Source of the DNA: Flavihumibacter sp. UBA7668 | GTDB lineage: Bacteria > Bacteroidota > Bacteroidia > Chitinophagales > Chitinophagaceae | DNA: 64,000 bases | Direction: 5' to 3' | Assembly: GCF_002483205.1 (NCBI RefSeq) | Contig: NZ_DLHM01000005.1 | Span: 62,001 to 126,000, forward strand | Shown here: in pieces, positions 25,376 through 33,725 of the stretch | Layout of the letters: each line of letters opens with the position of its first letter | Numbering within the stretch: the stretch's first letter is position 1 | Position numbers and translations under genes: made by a program | The notes under the pieces: model-generated | What the model saw: only the letters and a program-made list of their open reading frames with translations | Databases searched by the model: none | Told to the model about the DNA's origin: nothing

Positions 25376-28012
25376 ATGAGAAAAATTGCCTTCCTGATTC
25401 CGGCTGCGATGCTGTTAGCAACCGGATCAATAGCACAAAGAAAAGGTAAGAAAGCCCCTGCACCGGTAGCTGATACCACAAAAAAAGCACCCCCTGCACC
25501 CCCGGCTAAACCTACCGTAAAAGACAAAACAAAATCAAGTAAAAAACACGAAGGGTTGTTCACTTTGTATCAGGATACCGTTACTGGTTCCGTACAAATG
25601 TATATCCGCAAAGATCAACTGGGTAAGGAGTATCTCTACCAGAGCTTTTCAATGGGCGGACCAACTGCACTCTTTTTGCACCAGAATATGATCCGGGCTA
25701 CATTCCCGTTTATGGTTGAAAAATCATTTGAAAAATTGGAATTCAAACAAATGAATACCAATTTTTACTATGATAAGAACAATGCTGTAAGCAAAGCTGA
25801 AAATGTAGACGTAAGCGATGCGGTTATCATTGCAGAAAAAGTAGTGGTTGAAGACAGCCTCGGTTACCTGATTGCGGCTGACGGATTGTTGCTCGGTGAT
25901 AAACTCGATCCGGTTAAACCAATGATGCCACCCGGTTTACCTCCTGGTGCTGTATTTAACCTGGGCGGTTTGAACCCGGGTAAATCCAAATACGGTATCG
26001 TTCGTTCATTCCCGAATAATACCGATGTGTTGGTTGAATTGGCATACGATAATCCAATGCCATTTAATGGGGGCGGAAAAGATATAACTGATGCCCGCTA
26101 TGTTCGCGTGAAAATGCAGCATTCCTTCCTCGAATTACCAAAAAATGATTTCCGCGCACGTCGGGATGATCCAAGAATTGGTTATTTCGGTAGCGAAGTG
26201 GATGATCTTACTTCACTTTCTCCAACTCCATATAAAGACATTATCAATCGCTGGAACCTGGTTAAAAAAGATCCCAATGCGGCTATCAGTGAGCCGGTAG
26301 AACCAATTGTTTGGTGGATTGAAAACACCACACCTGTTGAGCTTCGTCCGGTAATCAAAGAAGCCGGTGAAAAATGGAACGAAGCATTTGAAGCTGCGGG
26401 ATTCAAAAACGCAGTGGTAATGAAAATGATGCCCGATGATGCCGATTGGGATCCTGCTGATATCCGTTACAATGTGATTCGCTGGGTAAGCTCTGCCAAT
26501 CCGCCTTATGGAGCTATCGGACCAAGTTTTACCAATCCGCGTACCGGACAAATTCTGGGAGCTGATATCACCGTAGAATGGAGATCAGGTGCCGGTGCTG
26601 TTATTCAGGATGATCTTTTCAATGCAGGTATGAGTTCTTCTGTTAGTCTGCCTTGGGAAAATCCGGAAGCAGCCATCGAAGCTACACATAACTATAGCAG
26701 TTTTGCTGTTCATGGTATGAAACAACACCTTAATTGCGCCATTGCGCAGGAATTAAGTATGCAATTTCAAACAGGGATCGCTACTATTGCCACTCTGGAT
26801 GAAGAAGAGCGTCAGACTGCTGAAGTAAAAGAATTACACAAGCAGTTTTTGTATTACCTGATTCTGCATGAGATGGGTCATACCATGGGCCTGAACCACA
26901 ATATGAAGGCAAGTCAGATGCTGAGTCCAACAGAAGTACATGACCAGTCCATTACCCGCAAAATTGGTTTGCAGGGTTCTGTAATGGATTATCCATCATT
27001 GAACGTAAACAGCAATCGCGCCAAACAGGGCGATTATTATACAACCAAGGTGGGTCCCTATGATATTTGGGCTATCCAATATGGTTATACCCAATTATCT
27101 GCAGCAGAGGAAGAAGCTGAACTGAAAAAAATCCTCTCCCGCAGCACCGATCCTCAACTCACTTTCGGTAATGATGCCGATGATATGAGAGCTCCTGGTA
27201 AAGCAATTGATCCAAGAGTGATGGTGAATGATATGAGTAATGATATGGTAGCTTATGCGGAAGAACGCCTGAAACTGGTAAATACCATGATGCCCAAACT
27301 GCAGGCTCGTTTCGCCAAACCGGGTCAGAGTTATGCTGAGCTTCGCGGACGCTACTATCAGTTAATGGGCCAACGGGCACAAATGGTGAATTCCGTGAGC
27401 AGATATATTGGCGGGGTTTATGTAGATCGTAGTTTTTCCGGACAAAAAACCAATACCAAACCATTTACGCCGGTACCTGTTGCGTATCAGAAGAAAGCAA
27501 TGGCTTTGCTGAACACCTATCTGTTTGCACCGAATGCTTTCGCTGCAGATGCCAGTCTCTTCCCTTACCTGCAAATGCAACGTCGTGGATTTGGCTTCTT
27601 TAATGGCACAGAAGATGTGAAGCCGTCGAATACCATTGCAAGTGTTCAACTAAATACACTGGCGCATATCCTGCATCCGGTTACACTTACCCGGATCAAT
27701 AACAGCGGACTTTATGGCAATACCTACAGCGTTGCGGAAGTTATGGGTGATTTATCCAAGTCCATCTTCCAGGCCGACCTGAATGGTAGCGTAAACCTCT
27801 ACCGCCAGAACCTGCAAACAGAGTTTGTAAAAGGAGCTGCAGCTATTGTTGATGCGAAGGTTGGTTACGATAATGCTTCCAAAGCAGCTGCACTTCATAC
27901 ACTGAAGAAAGTAAAAGCTATGCTGGCTGGCGCCACCAGTAGCGATGAGCAAACCAGGGCACACCGTAATAACCTGGTTTTCCTTATTGATCAGGCAATT
28001 ACAGTTAAGTAA
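25376..28012 (+). CDS. secreted zinc-dependent metalloprotease, DUF5117/DUF5118 type
   Basis: The 878-residue protein has a signal peptide (IAFLIPAAMLLATGSIAQ), a Lys/Pro/Ala-rich linker (25-60), a DUF5118-like segment and a large DUF5117-like domain. A metzincin-type zinc site HEMGHTMGLNH follows (His498, Glu499, His502, His508). A helical C-terminal domain ends the protein. Such proteases are widespread in Bacteroidota and probably work in the periplasm or outside the cell on protein nutrients. The gene stands alone between the repeat-rich leader and a strong terminator. Family and zinc site are clear; substrate unknown. Confidence 0.93.
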   Translation: MRKIAFLIPAAMLLATGSIAQRKGKKAPAPVADTTKKAPPAPPAKPTVKDKTKSSKKHEGLFTLYQDTVTGSVQMYIRKDQLGKEYLYQSFSMGGPTALFLHQNMIRATFPFMVEKSFEKLEFKQMNTNFYYDKNNAVSKAENVDVSDAVIIAEKVVVEDSLGYLIAADGLLLGDKLDPVKPMMPPGLPPGAVFNLGGLNPGKSKYGIVRSFPNNTDVLVELAYDNPMPFNGGGKDITDARYVRVKMQHSFLELPKNDFRARRDDPRIGYFGSEVDDLTSLSPTPYKDIINRWNLVKKDPNAAISEPVEPIVWWIENTTPVELRPVIKEAGEKWNEAFEAAGFKNAVVMKMMPDDADWDPADIRYNVIRWVSSANPPYGAIGPSFTNPRTGQILGADITVEWRSGAGAVIQDDLFNAGMSSSVSLPWENPEAAIEATHNYSSFAVHGMKQHLNCAIAQELSMQFQTGIATIATLDEEERQTAEVKELHKQFLYYLILHEMGHTMGLNHNMKASQMLSPTEVHDQSITRKIGLQGSVMDYPSLNVNSNRAKQGDYYTTKVGPYDIWAIQYGYTQLSAAEEEAELKKILSRSTDPQLTFGNDADDMRAPGKAIDPRVMVNDMSNDMVAYAEERLKLVNTMMPKLQARFAKPGQSYAELRGRYYQLMGQRAQMVNSVSRYIGGVYVDRSFSGQKTNTKPFTPVPVAYQKKAMALLNTYLFAPNAFAADASLFPYLQMQRRGFGFFNGTEDVKPSNTIASVQLNTLAHILHPVTLTRINNSGLYGNTYSVAEVMGDLSKSIFQADLNGSVNLYRQNLQTEFVKGAAAIVDAKVGYDNASKAAALHTLKKVKAMLAGATSSDEQTRAHRNNLVFLIDQAITVK

Positions 28013-28034
28013 TTAAGTTTTATAGATTGAGTTG

Positions 28035-28066
28035 AGGCGGACCGGATTTTCCGGTCCGCCTTTTTA
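28035..28066 (+). terminator. strong rho-independent terminator
   Basis: AGGCGGACCGGA (28035-28046), loop TTT and TCCGGTCCGCCT (28050-28061) form a perfect 12-bp stem followed by TTTT. It ends the metalloprotease transcript. Confidence 0.95.
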
Positions 28067-28197
28067 ATAGGTTCCACTTAGTTAAAATGGATGGTATTCA
28101 TGAAAATTTTCCATTCGTCGAAAAATGCAGTCGGATAAAGGGTTTCATACACTAAAGCTGCCTTACAGCCGTTTTGGAGCATAGAAAATCCCTACCC

Positions 28198-28731
28198 ATG
28201 AAACGTATTCTAGCGGTTCTGGCAATTGCCGCAACAGGACTTGGAGCCTGCGAAAAAATAGACAAGCTTACCCAGTTTACGGTAACAGATCGTACCGAAT
28301 TAAAGATTGAAGCGGGTGCAGCAACCCTGCTTCCCTATGATATTTATACGCCCCCTGTTTATTCTGAAGCGAGCCGCGAATTATCTGTCAATAATTCCAA
28401 AGCAGAGATGCTGGAGTCAGTAACCCTGCAGGAATTCAGGATGGTAATTTCGAATCCCTATGGTCGCAGCTGGGATTTTCTGAAAGACATCGAAGTGTAT
28501 ATAGATGCTGATCAATTGCCTGAAAAAAGAATTGCTTTTGAAACGGATCTTACAGATTACATCAATGGTGTTCTTGTACTTAAAACAGAAGATGTTCAAT
28601 TGGCCGATTACCTTAAAAAAGGTACGTATATCATCAAAACAAGATTAACTACGGATAAAATCATTACAGATGATTTAGACGTCAGTATAACAACAAAATT
28701 TGCAGTTGATGCAAAAGTCCTGGGTTTATAA
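28198..28731 (+). CDS. lipoprotein of unknown function
   Basis: ATG 28198 gives a 177-residue protein with a lipoprotein signal (KRILAVLAIAATGLGAC, lipobox LGAC). The mature part is beta-rich and mentions no family I can name; it might be a small immunoglobulin-like domain. An upstream in-frame start at 28174 is less likely because it displaces the signal peptide. The last codon and stop (TTATAA at 28726-28731) are shared with the end of the convergent TspO-like gene. Confidence 0.7.
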   Translation: MKRILAVLAIAATGLGACEKIDKLTQFTVTDRTELKIEAGAATLLPYDIYTPPVYSEASRELSVNNSKAEMLESVTLQEFRMVISNPYGRSWDFLKDIEVYIDADQLPEKRIAFETDLTDYINGVLVLKTEDVQLADYLKKGTYIIKTRLTTDKIITDDLDVSITTKFAVDAKVLGL

Positions 28732-29514
28732 CCCGGGATTTTTTTTGGACTGTCTGAAATACTGAAGCAATATAGTCAGCAATAAAATACCGATTCCGAT
28801 TGCTGCTGTTCTTGCCATGATAAAAATGTCTCCCTGCTTGAAATAAATGCCATACAATGCCCAACAAATTACCAGCGGGTAGGCTTTATCTTTCCACCTG
28901 AATAAAAACAGCAACCCCAGTGCTACGGCTACCAGCATCATTACAACGGCCCAGTTAATTGGAGAAAGAAATCCTCCTTCCCAACCCGACGACACCAGTA
29001 CAGCAGTCGTATTGGCAATGGTGGCAACACTAATCCATCCCAGATATACACTGAAAGGAACCTGAAGGAAAAAATAAGCGGTACCGGATAAGGATGATTT
29101 ATAAAGAGTAAGTTTCTGATAAATAAGTATAAGGGTTATCAGAAAGAGCAGCATAACTACCAGTGATAAGCGAATTTGCAAATAATGCCATAAAAAAATC
29201 CAGGAGCAATTGATGATACAGGTGAGTAGAAATAAGTTCAATAATCCGGGTAAGAGTTGCCTGATTTTAGTATTCGCCTGATTAGAAAAGGCAAACCAGA
29301 TTGCGTATCCGCAAAAACTAAAAAGCAGCAGGTAAATGGCCGACCAGATGCTGAAAGTAAAACCTGCCGGCACAAAATAATTCGGGTACAAATCTGAAAT
29401 GGCTCCTGTGCTCATTTGATTGATGGGTAATAATACTGCAAGTGAATTCACTATGATTACACCGGCCATCGCAAGTAAGGCGGCAATCGATCTGGTTTTA
29501 AGTTGGTCAGCCAT
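28726..29514 (-). CDS. TspO/MBR-related multi-helix membrane protein
   Basis: The 262-residue protein has about eight membrane helices. Signatures such as FTFSIWSAIYLLLF, INCSWIFLWHY and PFSVYLGWISVATIANT resemble the extended tryptophan-rich sensory protein group related to TspO. Small TspO proteins bind porphyrins; the role of the long version is not established. It is convergent with the lipoprotein gene, ends in the shared TTATAA, and is divergent from the WYL-type regulator. Confidence 0.72.
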   Translation of the reverse strand: MADQLKTRSIAALLAMAGVIIVNSLAVLLPINQMSTGAISDLYPNYFVPAGFTFSIWSAIYLLLFSFCGYAIWFAFSNQANTKIRQLLPGLLNLFLLTCIINCSWIFLWHYLQIRLSLVVMLLFLITLILIYQKLTLYKSSLSGTAYFFLQVPFSVYLGWISVATIANTTAVLVSSGWEGGFLSPINWAVVMMLVAVALGLLFLFRWKDKAYPLVICWALYGIYFKQGDIFIMARTAAIGIGILLLTILLQYFRQSKKNPGL

Positions 29515-29617
29515 ACGGTTTTTTGTTAGTTTCTAAGATACTGCAACAACCAGACCCGTGCTTGGTTGATTTATCATATCCAAAATTTTGGTTAGATTTC
29601 AGAATAAACCCAAACCC

Positions 29618-30271
29618 ATGTCGCCACGGGACTATATTCTGCCTTATTATACACTGGTGCATCACCTGCAACAAACAGTGGGGGCTAACCGGGAAGAATT
29701 GATGACCGCTTTGCATTCTGCCGGCTGCGATCTGAGTCTGCGCAGTTTTCAGCGCTTACTGGAATCACTCCGGGCTGATTTGGGTATTCAAATTTCTTAT
29801 GATGCCGCTTCCAATAAATATTTACTGGATGAAATGCCGGTAATTCAACTGGGGAATTTTTTCCGCTACTGCAAATGGATGCTGGAAGCCGGATTTGTAT
29901 TGGATCAACTAAAAGCGAGATCCGGGGAAGACAGTACCATTTTTATTTCGCCCGCTGAAGGAACCGCCGGAGCGGAATGGTTGCCATTATTGGCGAAGGG
30001 CATCGAAGTCAGCCATCTCCTGCGAATTTCCATCCGACAGAATAAGGGGGAAGAAAATAAATCCTATACAATTTTGCCTGTTGCACTTAAAAAAGAAGAG
30101 GAAGACTGGATTCTGCTGGCCTGGCATCCCAAAAAAGAAAAATGGCGCCAGATTGCAGTTGGGCGAATTTTGGAATTGCAGGAAAAAGCACCGGGTACTG
30201 ATATTTATCCTCCTCAGTCCAGGGATGCCATTCGTCAATTCCATCTAAATGGCAAGTCTTCCAAAAAATAG
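29618..30271 (+). CDS. WYL-domain-like transcriptional regulator
   Basis: ATG 29618 gives 217 residues. The N-terminus is a winged helix with the layout of YafY/DeoR-type regulators (LRSFQRLLESLRADLGI, then ISYDAASNKYLL). The C-terminal half looks like a diverged WYL sensor (YTILPVALKKEEEDWILLAWHP, then WRQIAVGRILELQ). It is likely a DNA-binding regulator responding to a small ligand or nucleic acid. It sits divergently beside the TspO-like gene, which may be its target. Confidence 0.68.
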   Translation: MSPRDYILPYYTLVHHLQQTVGANREELMTALHSAGCDLSLRSFQRLLESLRADLGIQISYDAASNKYLLDEMPVIQLGNFFRYCKWMLEAGFVLDQLKARSGEDSTIFISPAEGTAGAEWLPLLAKGIEVSHLLRISIRQNKGEENKSYTILPVALKKEEEDWILLAWHPKKEKWRQIAVGRILELQEKAPGTDIYPPQSRDAIRQFHLNGKSSKK

Positions 30272-30368
30272 GATCCTTCATTTTCTGTGAATTTAGAAGC
30301 AGTATCTGGTGATATGGAGGTGAGTTTCCAGGTAAGAATCCTTGAATTTCGTGAGGTAATCTGGCTAT

Positions 30369-32336
30369 ATGTACACAAATCGATTTATTTTCTCCATCGC
30401 CATAATAATTGGATTGGCTGCCTGTTCAGGAAATACCAAACTCGTTGAAAAAATTCCGGAACCTGCACCCTATGGTGTTTTACCTGCTGAGCGGCAGTTA
30501 CGCTGGCAGGAATTGGAATCCTATGTACTGGTTCATTTTACACCAACTACTTTTGAAAATAAAGAGTGGGGCTATGGTGATGCTGATCCGTCCAGTTTCA
30601 ATCCCTCTGCTTTTGATGCGAGCCAAATTGTTCAAGCTGCAGCAGCCGGTGGCTTCAAAGGATTGATCCTGGTAGCCAAACACCATGATGGATTTGCACT
30701 CTGGCCAACCAAAACCACTTCCTACAATATCAGTAAAAGTCCCTGGAAAAATGGTGGGGGAGATATGGTTAAAGAGTTTGAAACGGCCACCAGAAAAATG
30801 GGACTGCAGTTTGGCGTGTATTGCTCACCCTGGGACCGGAATTTCCCGGCCTATGGTTCTTTTGAATATGTGAAAGCATTTCGGGAACAACTGCGCGAAT
30901 TATATTCTAATTACGGTCAATTATTTATCACCTGGTTTGATGGGGCCAATGGCGGAGACGGCTATTATGGCGGTGCCCGGGAAAAACGGAATATCGATCG
31001 GACTACCTATTATGGATGGGATACGACCTGGAATATGGTTCGTGAACTCCAGCCTGGCGCGGTTATCTTTAATGATATGGGAGATGTGCGCTGGGTAGGA
31101 AATGAGGAAGGACATGCTGCCGAAACTTCCTGGGCTACCTTTACCCCGCAACCACTGGATGGCAAAACAGTTGCTGCTCCCGGGGAACTGAAATACTGGC
31201 TATCGCCGGAAGGAACCAGGAACGGCGAATTCTGGAAGCCTGCAGAATGTGATGTGCCCCTGCGGCCGGGATGGTTTTATCATCCCGAACAGGATCACCG
31301 GGTGAAAACACCTGCCCAGCTTTTTGATCTGTATTTCAAAAGTGTGGGAAGAGGTGCTGCTTTGGATCTTGGACTATCTCCTGACCGGAGAGGTTTGTTG
31401 CATGCTAATGATGTGGAATCCTTAAGCAAATTCGGGGCATTATTGAAAGAAACCTTTGCAACTAATCTGGCTTCTAAAGCAGAACTGAAAGTTAGTAATA
31501 TTCGTGGAAATGCTGCTTCGAAATTTGGTCCGAAAATGTTGGTGGATGAGGATCGGTATTCCTATTGGGCTACGGATGATAGCGTTTCGAAAGCAGAAAT
31601 TTTATTGGAATGGAAGGAGCCTGTCAAATTTAATATTGTTCGGATTCGGGAGAATATAAAACTGGGGCAACGGATTGAACGAATCGCCATTGATGTGAGT
31701 GAAAATGGAAACTGGAAAGAATTGGCTACGGCTACCAGTATCGGTGCCAATCGCCTGGTACGGTTACCCTTTTTTGTTACGGCAAAACAGTTGCGGATAA
31801 GAATTTTGCAATCTCCTGTTTGTCTGGCGATAAGCGATCTTGCTGTATTCAAAGAACCCGATCAGTTACCTGGTGTTTCGTATGAAATGAAGAAAGCACC
31901 GGACGCACTTGATAAAAGCGCATGGAAACTTGTTTCGGTTTCGGCAGAGAGTAAACTGCCTGCGGGTGCTGCCCTTCATGCCTTTGATAATGATCCCTCT
32001 ACTATTTGGCATACCTGGAACAATGAAAAAGAAATGATGCCACCGCCGCAGGAAATTGTTATCGATATGGGCGGGGTTCAAACCATTAAAGCATTTACCT
32101 ATTTACCAAGAGTGGGCGGTTCCTGGGGAGTGGTGGGTCAATATGAATGGCAGGTGAGTGTTGATGGAAAATCCTGGTCCACTGCCGCTACTGGTGAATT
32201 TTCCAATATTAAGGCCAATCCGATTGAGCAGGTGGTATCGCTCCCAGCGCCCATTAAATGCCGCTACTTCCGTTTCATCGGCAAATCCAGCGTAGAGGAC
32301 AACTATATTTCCGCCGCCGAACTCGGTGCGCTCTGA
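30369..32336 (+). CDS. alpha-L-fucosidase, GH29, with discoidin-type C-terminus
   Basis: The 655-residue protein begins with a lipoprotein signal (SIAIIIGLAAC). The GH29 catalytic barrel (about 40-360) shows AKHHDGFALWPT, SPWDRN and the nucleophile region FITWFDGANGG, where the Asp is the expected nucleophile. Two F5/8 type C-like sugar-binding domains follow (about 370-490 and 515-655). It should remove fucose from host or plant glycans at the cell surface. It is a single gene, ended by a palindromic repeat starting at the base after the stop. Confidence 0.93.
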   Translation: MYTNRFIFSIAIIIGLAACSGNTKLVEKIPEPAPYGVLPAERQLRWQELESYVLVHFTPTTFENKEWGYGDADPSSFNPSAFDASQIVQAAAAGGFKGLILVAKHHDGFALWPTKTTSYNISKSPWKNGGGDMVKEFETATRKMGLQFGVYCSPWDRNFPAYGSFEYVKAFREQLRELYSNYGQLFITWFDGANGGDGYYGGAREKRNIDRTTYYGWDTTWNMVRELQPGAVIFNDMGDVRWVGNEEGHAAETSWATFTPQPLDGKTVAAPGELKYWLSPEGTRNGEFWKPAECDVPLRPGWFYHPEQDHRVKTPAQLFDLYFKSVGRGAALDLGLSPDRRGLLHANDVESLSKFGALLKETFATNLASKAELKVSNIRGNAASKFGPKMLVDEDRYSYWATDDSVSKAEILLEWKEPVKFNIVRIRENIKLGQRIERIAIDVSENGNWKELATATSIGANRLVRLPFFVTAKQLRIRILQSPVCLAISDLAVFKEPDQLPGVSYEMKKAPDALDKSAWKLVSVSAESKLPAGAALHAFDNDPSTIWHTWNNEKEMMPPPQEIVIDMGGVQTIKAFTYLPRVGGSWGVVGQYEWQVSVDGKSWSTAATGEFSNIKANPIEQVVSLPAPIKCRYFRFIGKSSVEDNYISAAELGAL

Positions 32337-32385
32337 TTTTCACCGGTCGGGTGCCACCGGTCGGGTGCCACCCGACCGGTGAAAA
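32337..32385. repeat. REP-like palindrome directly after the fucosidase stop
   Basis: CACCGGTCGGGTGC occurs twice in tandem (32341-32354 and 32355-32368) and is followed by the inverted CACCCGACCGGTG (32369-32381). The outer arms extend with TTTT/AAAA, giving a perfect long stem (32337-32352 with 32370-32385) or a shorter stem with a one-base loop. It may act as a terminator or an RNA 3'-end protector. Confidence 0.85.
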
Positions 32386-32464
32386 TGTGTTAAAACTTCG
32401 GTAAAGGGTAGGGGCGGAGTGTGAAAAAAATCGGGTGGAATCATCTCATCCGAAAACCACCATC

Positions 32465-33631
32465 ATGCCAACCCGCTTAATTAAAACCAGCCTCCTGGCA
32501 GGAGCGCTGCTCTTATGCTCCGGAATTATTTATACAGCTGTCAGTAAAAACAAGCCGCATTCAGATCCGTTTTCTCCACATCCATCCAGGAAAATTCAGG
32601 TTGCCATCTTATTGGATGTGAGTAATAGTATGGACGGGCTCATTTCTCAGGCCAAGGCCCAACTCTGGAATATGGTCAGCATTTTAGGCAAATCCAGTTG
32701 TGATGGCTATACACCAAAAATCGAAATCGCCTTGTATGAATATGGCCGTTCCTCAAATAAGCCTTCCGCTGGTTATGTTGAACAGATAACTCCATTTACC
32801 ACAGATCTGGATGAAGTATCGCGTCAGTTATTCCGGCTTTCCACAATGGGTGGTGATGAATATTGCGGACAGGTAATGTATAATTCCTTAAATGAACTTA
32901 AATGGGAAGATGGTCCCGATCATTATAAGGTCATTTTTATTGCGGGAAATGAAGATTTTCTGCAGGGCAACCTTCCTTTTACTAAAGCCTGTTCTATTGC
33001 AAAACAAAAGAAGGTAGTAGTTAATACAATTTATTGTGGTGATCGAATGCAGGGAATGCAGGAACACTGGAATCTTGGAGCTGAATGTGGTAATGGCAGC
33101 TTTACCCATATTAACTCCGATGCAGCTATTGATATGGTTGCCACTCCATATGATGATCGTTTATTTGAACTGAACAAGCAGCTGAATAATACCTATATCG
33201 GATACGGTGCATTGGGACGCGAAAGCAAGGCCAAGCAGGAAGAAGCCGATGTTCAGAATTATTCCATGAGTAAGGAAGTGGCAGCAGACAGGGTAGCCGT
33301 AAAAGGAAAGAAGTCATTATATAAAAACACGCAATGGGATCTGGTTGATGCCCAGGAAGCTGATCCCCAGTTTTACAACAAGGTCGACAAAGCAACACTG
33401 CCGGAAATGCTAAAAAACAAATCAAGAGCTGAAATCAAAATCTATATTGATGAACAAACGGCCAAACGCAATCAGATCCGGAAAGAATTGGAATCTGTTC
33501 AGCTGAATCGTGAAAAATTCATAACTGCAGAAAAAACCAAAAAATCCGGCAAATCAGATCCAACCCTTGCCACTGAAATTGAAAAAATTATCCGCGATCA
33601 GGCCCGCCGCACCGGAATCCTGATCCAATAA
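32465..33631 (+). CDS. secreted VWA-domain protein
   Basis: ATG 32465 gives a 388-residue protein with an N-terminal hydrophobic export signal (ASLLAGALLLCSGIIYTAV-like). A von Willebrand factor A domain follows with the MIDAS motif DVSNSMDG and further metal-site residues downstream. The C-terminal part (about 290-388) is charged and helical. VWA proteins bind proteins through a metal ion; the partner is unknown. It is a single gene, and a palindrome follows its stop by six bases. Confidence 0.82.
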   Translation: MPTRLIKTSLLAGALLLCSGIIYTAVSKNKPHSDPFSPHPSRKIQVAILLDVSNSMDGLISQAKAQLWNMVSILGKSSCDGYTPKIEIALYEYGRSSNKPSAGYVEQITPFTTDLDEVSRQLFRLSTMGGDEYCGQVMYNSLNELKWEDGPDHYKVIFIAGNEDFLQGNLPFTKACSIAKQKKVVVNTIYCGDRMQGMQEHWNLGAECGNGSFTHINSDAAIDMVATPYDDRLFELNKQLNNTYIGYGALGRESKAKQEEADVQNYSMSKEVAADRVAVKGKKSLYKNTQWDLVDAQEADPQFYNKVDKATLPEMLKNKSRAEIKIYIDEQTAKRNQIRKELESVQLNREKFITAEKTKKSGKSDPTLATEIEKIIRDQARRTGILIQ

Positions 33632-33637
33632 CCATAC

Positions 33638-33658
33638 TGGCCACCCGTCGGGTGGCCA
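33638..33658. repeat. REP-like palindrome after the VWA gene
   Basis: TGGCCACCC and GGGTGGCCA flank a GTC centre to form a 9-bp perfect stem containing the ACCCGTCGGGT core seen at 547-576 and 22180-22205. It is followed by TTTCT, so it could terminate transcription of the VWA gene. Confidence 0.8.
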
Positions 33659-33725
33659 TTTCTATGTAACTTGCAGGCTTGCCGCTGGAGTACCTGAACG
33701 CCAAAACCAGGGCAGTACGAATTTG

